A program made the translations under genes and the position numbers. DNA of 64,000 nt from VAZQ01 sp046733355 (lineage in GTDB: Bacteria; Pseudomonadota; Alphaproteobacteria; Rhizobiales; Xanthobacteraceae). Where the stretch lies: assembly GCA_046733355.1 (NCBI GenBank), contig JBKPOZ010000010.1, positions 88,651 to 152,650 of the forward strand, given 5' to 3'. Of the stretch, positions 44,690-52,238 are shown piece by piece. Numbering within the stretch: the stretch's first letter is position 1; each line of letters begins with the position of its first letter. Under the pieces are notes generated by a model, which ran no database searches, was not told the DNA's origin, and saw only the letters and a program-made list of their open reading frames with translations.

Positions 44690-46741
44690 ATGGCACAGAA
44701 CGGCACACGAGCGACGGGCCCACGGTGCATTGCGCTGGTGGGCCCGTTCCAGAGCGGCAAGACCACGCTGCTCGAGGCGATTCTTGCCCGCACCGGCGCG
44801 ATTGCGCGCCAGGGCACCGTGGACGCGGGCAACACCATCGGCGACGCCAGCAAAGAGGCGCGCAGCCATCGTATGAGCGTCGAGCTGTCCGTTGCCACCG
44901 CCAATTTCATGGGCGACAGCTATACTTTCATCGATTGCCCGGGCTCGATCGAATTCGTGCACGACATGCGCGCCGCGCTGCCGGCAGTCGACGCCGCGAT
45001 CGTGGTCTGCGAGCTCGACGAGAAGAAAATTCCGCAACTGCAGCTCATCTTGCGCGAGCTGGAAGATCAGGAAATCCCGCGCTTTCTCTTTCTCAACAAG
45101 ATCGACAAGGCGGATGCCACCATTCATGACGCGCTCACCCTGCTGCAACCGGCTTCCCGCAGCAAGCTGCTGCTGCGCCAGATCCCGACTTTCTCGGGCG
45201 ATCTCATCAGCGGGTTCGTCGATCTCGCCCTCGAACGCGCGTTTGTCTACAAGGAGAATACGCGCTCTGAAGTGGTGCCGCTCGAAGGCGATGCGCTCGA
45301 CCGGGAAAAGACCGCGCGGTTCTCGATGCTGGAGACGCTCGCCGACCATGACGATCAGCTCATGGAGCAGTTGCTCGAGGACATCCAGCCGCCACGCGAC
45401 AAGGTTTTCGACGACCTCACGAAGGAGCTGCGCGACGGCCTGGTCTGCTCCGTGCTGCTCGGTGCGGCTTCACGCACCAACGGCGTGCTGCGCCTGATGA
45501 AGGCATTGCGGCACGAATCCCCCGGCGTTGCGGAAACGGCGCAGCGTCTCGGCATGAAGGCCGGCCCGGAAGCGATCGCCTACGTGATGAAGACTCTGCA
45601 CACCACCCACGGCGGCAAGATGTCGATCGCGCGCATTCTTAGGGGACAGGTGAGCGACGGCACCACGTTCAGCTCGCTCGAGCGGGAGGCGGGACGCGTG
45701 GCCGGCATTTTCAAGCTGCAGGGCCAGGCCAGCGAAAAGCGCGGGCCGGCGCAGGCAGGCGAGACCGTTGCGCTGGCGAAGCTCGATCATGCCAACACCG
45801 GGGACACGTTGACGGCGGGAAAGCAGCCGCATCCGCCGCTCGCGACCGTGCGCGCGTACCCACCCGTGCTGGCCATGGCGGTGGCGACGAAGGAACGCAA
45901 GGACGAGGTCAAACTGGGCCAGGCGCTGAACAGGCTGCTTGAGGAGGATCCCTCGATCAGCGTCGTGCACAACCCCGAAGCGCACGAGGTGGTGCTATGG
46001 GGGCAGGGAGAGATGCAGCTGCGCGTCGCCGTAGAGCGACTGTCCGACCGCTTCGGCGTGCCCACCGTGTCGCACAAGCCGACCGTGGGTTATCGCGAGA
46101 CCATCAAAAAGCCGATCGTGCAGCGAGGCCGCCACAAGAAGCAGTCGGGCGGGCACGGCCAGTACGGTGACGTCGTACTCGACATCAAGCCTTTGCCGCG
46201 CGGCACCGGCTTCACCTTCAGCGAGGAGATCAAGGGCGGCGTGGTGCCGCGCAACTACATCCCGTCGGTGGAGGAAGGCGTAAAGGAGGCGCTCAAGCAC
46301 GGACCGCTTGGGTTCCCGGTAGTCGATATTTCCGCCAAGCTGATCGATGGCTCCTATCACACGGTCGATTCCTCCGACATGGCGTTCCAGCTCGCCGGCC
46401 GGCTCGCCATCCACGAAGCGCTGCCGCAGTGTCACCCGGTGCTGCTCGAGCCGATCTATGAGGTTGAGATCGTCTGTCCGTCGGAAGCGACCGCCAAGAT
46501 GAACGGATTGATGTCGGGCCGCCGCGGCCAGATTCTCGGCTTCGATACACGCGAGGGCTGGGAAGGATGGGACGTGGTGCGGGTACAAATGCCCGAGTCC
46601 GAGATCGGCGATCTGATCGTCGAAGTGCGTTCGGCGACCGCCGGGGTCGGCAGCTTCACGTTCAAGTTCGATCACATGTCCGAGCTCACCGGGCGCATCG
46701 CCGACCACATCGTGGCAACGCGAAAATCCGCCGCCGCTTAA
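44690..46741 (+). CDS. fusA2: elongation factor G-like GTPase (EF-G2 type)
   Basis: 683 residues from ATG 44690 (GGAGAGG upstream), with the EF-G domain order: G domain with P-loop GPFQSGKTT, G3 DCPGS in place of canonical DTPGH, G4 NKID; domain II; domains III-V ending GRRGQILGFDTREG and SFTFKFDHMSELT. It has all EF-G domains but lacks the catalytic His of switch II (PGH to PGS). EF-G2-type paralogues are common beside canonical EF-G; their role is unclear, and GTP hydrolysis may be slow. Not the main translocase gene, as no rps/tuf neighbours are present. Confidence 0.92.
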   Translation: MAQNGTRATGPRCIALVGPFQSGKTTLLEAILARTGAIARQGTVDAGNTIGDASKEARSHRMSVELSVATANFMGDSYTFIDCPGSIEFVHDMRAALPAVDAAIVVCELDEKKIPQLQLILRELEDQEIPRFLFLNKIDKADATIHDALTLLQPASRSKLLLRQIPTFSGDLISGFVDLALERAFVYKENTRSEVVPLEGDALDREKTARFSMLETLADHDDQLMEQLLEDIQPPRDKVFDDLTKELRDGLVCSVLLGAASRTNGVLRLMKALRHESPGVAETAQRLGMKAGPEAIAYVMKTLHTTHGGKMSIARILRGQVSDGTTFSSLEREAGRVAGIFKLQGQASEKRGPAQAGETVALAKLDHANTGDTLTAGKQPHPPLATVRAYPPVLAMAVATKERKDEVKLGQALNRLLEEDPSISVVHNPEAHEVVLWGQGEMQLRVAVERLSDRFGVPTVSHKPTVGYRETIKKPIVQRGRHKKQSGGHGQYGDVVLDIKPLPRGTGFTFSEEIKGGVVPRNYIPSVEEGVKEALKHGPLGFPVVDISAKLIDGSYHTVDSSDMAFQLAGRLAIHEALPQCHPVLLEPIYEVEIVCPSEATAKMNGLMSGRRGQILGFDTREGWEGWDVVRVQMPESEIGDLIVEVRSATAGVGSFTFKFDHMSELTGRIADHIVATRKSAAA

Positions 46742-46744
46742 GTC

Positions 46745-46826
46745 AGAGGACGGACGACAGAGCACAGAGGACGGAAAGCTGCCTCTGTCCTGATCAGTCG
46801 TCTGTCCTCCGTCGTCTGTCGTCCGG
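46745..46826. repeat. palindromic repeat type P6
   Basis: GAGGACGGACGACAGAGCAC / CTCTGTCC and GTCGTCTGTCCTCC-GTCGTCTGTCGTCC: imperfect inverted arms plus an internal short direct repeat, just after the EF-G-like gene. Confidence 0.65.
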
Positions 46827-47110
46827 TTTCACCATTTGCAAAGCATGATGCGGGTTCCCTCCGCATTGTTAACGCAAGGTTTTGCAGCCCGGAATATCGC
46901 AAAGCCGATGCCGAAGCAGCAGCTTATCGGTATTGTCCATCAACGCACCAAGCCGGTGATTGCCGCATCGTCGCGCCAGGCATCCGCCGGCGCCACGCGC
47001 AGGCGAGCCTGATCGCGCTTTTCGCTGCAGCGCAGAAGATTGTCGCACCTGTGACTTGCCCGTGAGGCAGCGCGCTCCTATCCATAACACCAAGGAGCCG
47101 GAGAGCGCCC
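46827..47110. other. intergenic region upstream of msrP
   Basis: About 280 bp between the P6 repeat and msrP. It should hold the msrP promoter, but I see no secure promoter, gene or RNA. Confidence 0.4.
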
Positions 47111-48073
47111 ATGCATGTGATCCGCCGCCGCGGGTGGGAAATACCCGAAAGGCTCGCCACGCCCGAGCACCTGTTCTGGAATCGCCGGGCGTTCGTGGCG
47201 GGCGGGGCCGCTGCGCTCTCGTTCTGGACCAGGCCCGGCGCCGCGCAGCGCATTGCCGACCTGCCGGATCCGACGCTGGATCTCTATCCGGCCGCGCGCA
47301 ACGGGAAGTTCGTTCTCGATCGTCCCATCACGGATGAGAAGGTCAACACCAACTACAATAATTTCTATGAGTTCGGCACGAGCAAGTACATCGCCAGGGC
47401 CGCGCAGGCGCTGAAGCTGCGGCCCTGGACGGTCAAGCTCGACGGCATGGTCGAGCGCGAGCAGGAGATCGGCCTCGATGATCTGATCAGAAAGATGCAG
47501 CTCGAAGAGCGGCTCTACCGCCACCGCTGCGTCGAGGCGTGGTCCATGGCGATCCCATGGAGCGGCTTTCCTTTGGCCAAGCTGGTCGATCTGGCGCGGC
47601 CGCTCTCGTCGGCAAAATACGTGCGCATGGAGACTTTCCTCGACCGCGCGGTGGCGCCGGGCCAGCGTTCGGTCTGGCAGCCATGGCCCTATGTCGAAGG
47701 ACTCACCATGGCGGAGGCGACGAACGAGCTCTCGTTCCTGGTGACGGGCGCCTACGGCAAGCCCGTCTCAAAGCCGCAGGGCGCGCCGTTGCGTCTGGCT
47801 GTGCCGTGGAAATACGGCTTCAAGTCGATCAAATCGATCGTGCGATTCACCTTCACCGACCAGCGTCCCAGGAGCTATTGGGAGGTCGTGCAGGGCTCCG
47901 AGTACGGGTTCTGGGCCAACGTGAACCCGGAGGTGCCGCATCCGCGCTGGAGCCAGGCTTCCGAGGAGCTCATCGGGCTCAGCGAACGACGGCCGACACT
48001 TCTGTTTAATGGCTACGGCGAGTACGTCGCGCACCTTTACAAAGGGCTCGAGAAGGAACGGCTCTGGGCTTGA
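47111..48073 (+). CDS. msrP: protein-methionine-sulfoxide reductase catalytic subunit MsrP
   Basis: 320 residues; periplasmic molybdopterin enzyme (YedY) that repairs oxidised Met in envelope proteins. Tat signal NRRAFVAGGAAALSFW near 24-39; the Mo-ligand Cys140 lies in YRHRCVEAWSMAIPWSGFPL; the C-terminal part has LRLAVPWKYGFKSIKSIV and NPEVPHPRWSQA. Electrons normally come from the haem membrane protein MsrQ, whose gene usually follows; here a repeat and then the convergent arabinose locus follow instead. ATG 47111. Confidence 0.95.
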   Translation: MHVIRRRGWEIPERLATPEHLFWNRRAFVAGGAAALSFWTRPGAAQRIADLPDPTLDLYPAARNGKFVLDRPITDEKVNTNYNNFYEFGTSKYIARAAQALKLRPWTVKLDGMVEREQEIGLDDLIRKMQLEERLYRHRCVEAWSMAIPWSGFPLAKLVDLARPLSSAKYVRMETFLDRAVAPGQRSVWQPWPYVEGLTMAEATNELSFLVTGAYGKPVSKPQGAPLRLAVPWKYGFKSIKSIVRFTFTDQRPRSYWEVVQGSEYGFWANVNPEVPHPRWSQASEELIGLSERRPTLLFNGYGEYVAHLYKGLEKERLWA

Positions 48074-48078
48074 CGGAG

Positions 48079-48146
48079 CGTAGCCCGGATGAGCGCAGCG
48101 ACATCCGGGTCTTGGTGCCGCATGTCGCTAACGCTCATGCGGGCTA
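48079..48146. repeat. palindromic repeat type P2, copy 8
   Basis: CGTAGCCCGGATGAGCGC ... ACGCTCATGCGGGCTA, six bases after the msrP stop. Confidence 0.86.
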
Positions 48147-48190
48147 AGGAGATCAGCCGCTGCCCGCCCTCGCCGATAAGCCGGGTGCTC

Positions 48191-49969
48191 TTAAGAGCAA
48201 CGAAGGTGCTGAAATCGCGATCCGATATCGCGTCGGATGAAAAGCCCCCACTTATCCCAAAGCCCGGGGCGCAGGTCAGGAATGTAACAATACGCGTATT
48301 CCTTGGCTAACCGCTCGTTGACCACGAGCGCCGGGGCAAATCCCATGTCGCGCTTGTTGTTCAATGCCTCGAGGGCATTGTCCCTGGCGCCCGGGGCAGT
48401 GGGATCCGAGGGTTCCGGCGGCACGATGGCCTGCGGATTCCATTTCTCAAGCGTCAGGTCGATATTCCATTTGTTGTGGCCAGGCGGACCCCACTTGACT
48501 TTTGTCGTTGCAATGGCTTCGTCTGCCTTGCCAAGAAAATCGGCAATTTCGAAACGAGGCAAGTGGTAGCTGACGCCTAAATGAAAAAAGCCGATCGGCC
48601 CGTCTGCCGGGTTCAGATTTCCGGCGATCCACCTTGCAACCACATATTGCTGAGCCGTCGGCGATCCATAAACCCTTCCCGCCGTCACAATTGATTGTCT
48701 GGCGCGGTCCAACAAAGAAAAAGCGAGGATGCCGATCACCCAGACGGCAATAATCGCCGCAGCAATATTTCTAAGGAGCGGAAAGCGGTTAATCGGGCCG
48801 AATGATTTGGCGTAGCTTGGCGAAATTGCCAGCACTTCTTCAGCTCGCTTCCTGTTTAAAACAAACAAAGGTGCTGCCGTTACGGCAATGACGGCCGCCA
48901 TCACACAAGCCGGAGCCCAGAACATTCGGGCGCCGGGGAAAACATCGCTGTTATACAGGCTTATTATTCCCGTCGCGACGCAACCCGCAACGATGGGCAA
49001 CGTCTTCCTGTTAATGAGCAGGCGTCCAAATACAACGTAAAAAGCCAGCAGCGCGGCGAAGACCGTCAATGCTGTGTAGCTCAACAGGCCGTTGAACAGC
49101 GCATATTTGAGCGCATACACAAGGGAGGGAGCGGCTCCGATCTTTAGCCGTGCTGTCGTCGGCGTGAGATGTCCGAATTGCGCGAAGTTCATCGCGAGAG
49201 CAATTGCGACAAGCAGGACATAAGGGAACATTCCCCAAAACAGAAAGCGGCGCGGACCTTGCGATGTGATGTAAAGCGCGCACAAAATCGATAGTGCGAT
49301 CAAAACGCCGTCGGGCCTGAAAAGCGAGCCGAGAACCAGCGCGATCGAGGCGGTCAAGATCGTATAGTTGCTGGAATAATTTCTTAATGAAATGCACGTG
49401 GCGTACGTTAGAAATAATCCTTGAAACAAGTGATCCCATCCATTTAAGGCGTAGCTGAAATTCGTTTGTGTGAAGAACAATGCCGCGGCCAGCACGGCAC
49501 CAATCGGTTTCGACTCGGCAAAAAGCAGCAGGCAACCGGCGGTCAGGCCCGCGGCGAAGAGGCCGAGAAAAGCATAGACTGCAACCGCCACGTTTTGGGG
49601 GAATGCCTTCAGCAGTATCGCAAACAGGTATGGGGAAACATAGGATGTCGAGGGTTGGGCGCGATCCCCTTTGTTGAATGCAGGTATTCCGGTCGCGTTC
49701 AAAATATAGCCTGCTCGAAGCGACACCATCACATCATCGTCCAGATGGATTGGCGCCTGCATAATTCTTTGCAGCGCGCCGGATTTTGTATCTGTAATGA
49801 ATCCATAAACGTCAGGCCATCTGGCGGTCAGCGCTGTTAACAGCATCAAGATGGTGGCCGCGAGAAGAACAATCGTTCCGCGGCGAGTAATTGGCGCGCT
49901 TTCCGGCATTTTCATTTCATAACCCGCAGCCGGATGCGGCTCCAGAGTTGCCGGGATTGGGTGTGCCAT
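48191..49969 (-). CDS. GT-C-like polytopic membrane protein, candidate arabinosyltransferase
   Basis: 592 residues with about ten membrane helices. The first periplasmic loop has DTKSGALQRIMQAPIHLDDDVMVSLRAGYIL, where the acidic DDD resembles the catalytic Asp region of GT-C enzymes; a periplasmic C-terminal domain of about 160 residues follows the last helix. It overlaps dprE2 by one base (TGATG) and so is translationally coupled to the arabinose-lipid genes. Lipid-arabinose-dependent transferases (mycobacterial Aft/Emb, pilin TfpW) are GT-C proteins, so this is a good candidate to use the lipid donor. Fold and function are inferred; the acceptor is unknown. Lower GC than its neighbours. Confidence 0.65.
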   Translation of the reverse strand: MAHPIPATLEPHPAAGYEMKMPESAPITRRGTIVLLAATILMLLTALTARWPDVYGFITDTKSGALQRIMQAPIHLDDDVMVSLRAGYILNATGIPAFNKGDRAQPSTSYVSPYLFAILLKAFPQNVAVAVYAFLGLFAAGLTAGCLLLFAESKPIGAVLAAALFFTQTNFSYALNGWDHLFQGLFLTYATCISLRNYSSNYTILTASIALVLGSLFRPDGVLIALSILCALYITSQGPRRFLFWGMFPYVLLVAIALAMNFAQFGHLTPTTARLKIGAAPSLVYALKYALFNGLLSYTALTVFAALLAFYVVFGRLLINRKTLPIVAGCVATGIISLYNSDVFPGARMFWAPACVMAAVIAVTAAPLFVLNRKRAEEVLAISPSYAKSFGPINRFPLLRNIAAAIIAVWVIGILAFSLLDRARQSIVTAGRVYGSPTAQQYVVARWIAGNLNPADGPIGFFHLGVSYHLPRFEIADFLGKADEAIATTKVKWGPPGHNKWNIDLTLEKWNPQAIVPPEPSDPTAPGARDNALEALNNKRDMGFAPALVVNERLAKEYAYCYIPDLRPGLWDKWGLFIRRDIGSRFQHLRCS

Positions 49970-50709
49970 CAGAATTTCATGCGCTTGAATACTGCGGTCG
50001 GGATATTCCGGATGATGATCATGATGAGTGCCCAGAATGCGGGCGCGTAGAGCACGTCGGCGCGTCGTTCAATGCCCTTCACAATCCGGCGGGCCACCAC
50101 CTCCGGCTGCACGACGAGCGGCGCGGGCAGGGACAGGCCATCCGTCATGGCAGTTGCAACGAACCCCGGTCGGATGTCCGTCAGCGAGACGCCCGCCTTG
50201 AAGAGCCGCGCGCGCAATCCCTCGCAAAAGACCGAAACCGCAGCCTTGGCGCTGCCGTAGACATAATTGCCCGAACGTCCGCGGTCGCCCGCCACAGAGG
50301 TGATCACGCCGATGCAGCCAGATCGCTGACGCTCGAACCAGTTCGCAAGCAGCGTCAGCAACGCGATGACGGATGTGCCGTTGCTCGTGAACTCGCGCAG
50401 CGCCAGGTTGGGATCGGTCTCGCATGCGACCTGGTCCGGCATGGTTCCAAACGCAATCAATGCGATATTGATTTGCCGGAACGCCTGCGCCGCTGCATCG
50501 AGCATGACTGGATGCGCGGGCGTGTCGTTCGCATCCATCCGGAAGGTATGAACGGCGCCGGCGCCGCGAACCCTGAGGTCGGCCGCCAAACTTTCGAGCT
50601 TTTCGCCATCCCGCGCGACAAGAAATACGTCAGCGCCTTGGGCCGCCCAGAGGCGAGCGCAGGCGCTGGCAATTGCCGAGCTTGCGCCGATGATCAGTAT
50701 TCGCATCAT
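49969..50709 (-). CDS. dprE2: decaprenylphosphoryl-2-keto-ribose reductase DprE2-like SDR
   Basis: 246 residues, short-chain dehydrogenase: GASSAIASACARLWA (NAD(P) site), active-site SVAGDRGRSGNYVYGSAKAAV with Ser-Tyr-Lys, and DIRPGFVATAMTDG. The SSVAGDRGR...YVYGSAKA form is typical of DprE2, which reduces the keto intermediate made by DprE1 to decaprenylphosphoryl-D-arabinose. A C-terminal hydrophobic end (FWALIMIIIRNIP) would keep it at the membrane. The start overlaps dprE1 by 4 bp (ATGA). The pair and order strongly support the call. Confidence 0.88.
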   Translation of the reverse strand: MMRILIIGASSAIASACARLWAAQGADVFLVARDGEKLESLAADLRVRGAGAVHTFRMDANDTPAHPVMLDAAAQAFRQINIALIAFGTMPDQVACETDPNLALREFTSNGTSVIALLTLLANWFERQRSGCIGVITSVAGDRGRSGNYVYGSAKAAVSVFCEGLRARLFKAGVSLTDIRPGFVATAMTDGLSLPAPLVVQPEVVARRIVKGIERRADVLYAPAFWALIMIIIRNIPTAVFKRMKF

Positions 50710-52022
50710 TGCGTCACGCGCTTCCAGAAGCGCGACATTAGCGACGGGTCACGTACAGCCTCGATCTGCTGCCATGCGGGGTAGCTGCGCCTGAAGTCCT
50801 CGGCGCTCAGGTGCGCGTCCTTGGCGGGATAGATGCGGCCACCTGTCTCGCGAACGATGGCGTCGAGCCGTGAAAACAACTTGGAAAGGCGATCGTTCTG
50901 GGGAAAGTCGAGCGCCAGCGTTGTCCCAGGTTGCGGGAAGGACAACAGCCCAGGGGATGGTACGTCACCGCAGCGCTTTAACACCGCCAGGAACGAGCCC
51001 GTGCCCGACTCGGCGATGGCAGCGAGCAAGGCGTAGATCCCCGCGCGCGCTTCAGCCTCAGGAATGAGGGCCTGATACTGCTGCAAGCCCTTGCGTCCGT
51101 ACATTCGATTCCAGTTCAGGACCCCATCCAGCGGATAGAAAAAGGATTGATAGCCGATTGTCGCGCGCCGTCGACCTGCCGGCGCCTTGCGCCAATACAG
51201 CTCGTTGAATGCGCGCAGCGACAGCCCGTTGATCAACGAGATCGGCGGAGTGAGAGGGACCATCAACTTGCGGTTTGCCTCGATCGCCAGCGGCCCGTTA
51301 TCCGCGAAGTCGCCGGCCGTGTAGACGCCCCGTCCAGTCATCTTTCCCTTCGCTCCGCAGTCGATCCAGGAGACGCAGAATTCGTGCTTGCCGTCGAGTT
51401 CTTCGGCGAGCGCAAAGAACTCATCAAGGTTGCCGAAGCGCTCGGTCACGCAGTCGATTCGGCTGGAGCGGATCGGCACCAGTTGAATTTCTGCCCACTC
51501 GATAACCCCGGTCAGTCCCAGGCCGCCGATCGTGGCGACGAAGAGCTCAGTCTGTTCATGTGGCGAGCAGCTGGTACGACCGGTATCCGAACGGAGCAGG
51601 CCGAAGCGCGCGACGTGCCGCCCGAAACAGCCTCGACGATGGTGGTTTTTGCCATGAACATCGTTGGCGATCGCGCCGCCAAGCGTCACGTATTTCGTGC
51701 CCGGCGTCACTGGAAGAAACCAACCGCGCGGGATGGCGACCGTCAGGATATCCTCAAGCGTGACCCCCGCCTCGGCGACGAGTGTACCGGTCGACCAGTC
51801 CGCGCTGATAAAGCGATCGAGCGGCCGCATGTGCAGCACATGGTCGCTCGCCGCAAGGCAGCTGTCGCCGTAGCTTCGTCCGCACCCGTAAGCAAGCGTT
51901 GTGCCGTGCTGCGCTACAACAGCACGTAACGTTTCGGGCAGCTCGCTGCGCCAGCGACAGGCCGTGTACGTTTGGCGAAATGGGGGATAATTGCCCCAGG
52001 ACAGCAGTCTCGTTGTGCTCAT
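50706..52022 (-). CDS. dprE1: decaprenylphosphoryl-beta-D-ribose oxidase DprE1-like
   Basis: 438 residues, FAD-dependent oxidase of the VAO/PCMH fold: LSWGNYPP, YGCGRSYGDSC, TPGTKYVTLGGAIANDVHGKNHH, and VLKRCGDVPSPGLLSFPQPG. It oxidises the 2'-OH of polyprenylphosphoryl-ribose so that DprE2 can epimerise it to arabinose. The residue matching mycobacterial Cys387 (VCVDFP), target of benzothiazinones, is Ala370 here (LALDFP). Start ATG 52022; a 216-bp divergent region separates it from the HAD-UbiA gene. Enzyme family is certain; the lipid chain length is inferred. Confidence 0.92.
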   Translation of the reverse strand: MSTTRLLSWGNYPPFRQTYTACRWRSELPETLRAVVAQHGTTLAYGCGRSYGDSCLAASDHVLHMRPLDRFISADWSTGTLVAEAGVTLEDILTVAIPRGWFLPVTPGTKYVTLGGAIANDVHGKNHHRRGCFGRHVARFGLLRSDTGRTSCSPHEQTELFVATIGGLGLTGVIEWAEIQLVPIRSSRIDCVTERFGNLDEFFALAEELDGKHEFCVSWIDCGAKGKMTGRGVYTAGDFADNGPLAIEANRKLMVPLTPPISLINGLSLRAFNELYWRKAPAGRRRATIGYQSFFYPLDGVLNWNRMYGRKGLQQYQALIPEAEARAGIYALLAAIAESGTGSFLAVLKRCGDVPSPGLLSFPQPGTTLALDFPQNDRLSKLFSRLDAIVRETGGRIYPAKDAHLSAEDFRRSYPAWQQIEAVRDPSLMSRFWKRVTQ

Positions 52023-52238
52023 CTAGCCGACCGGAAGACGAGTGCGATGAACGCGCGAATGGAGAGATTTATACGATCGCGGATGGCAAAGATCACAGCA
52101 TTCTCGTTCGCACCGTTGGCGCCACACTAGGGCCGCATTCCGGTTCCGCGGACATAAATCGAGCGAATTCTCCGCTTAAGCCCTCCGGCGGGGTCCTGAT
52201 GAGGTCGCCGGTTCCCGCCGTGCGCGTTTTCTCGGGAT
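52023..52238. promoter_or_regulatory. divergent promoter region of the arabinose-lipid locus
   Basis: 216 bp between the divergent dprE1 and HAD-UbiA starts. It must drive both arms, so co-regulation is likely. I see no clear operator or promoter motif. Confidence 0.4.
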
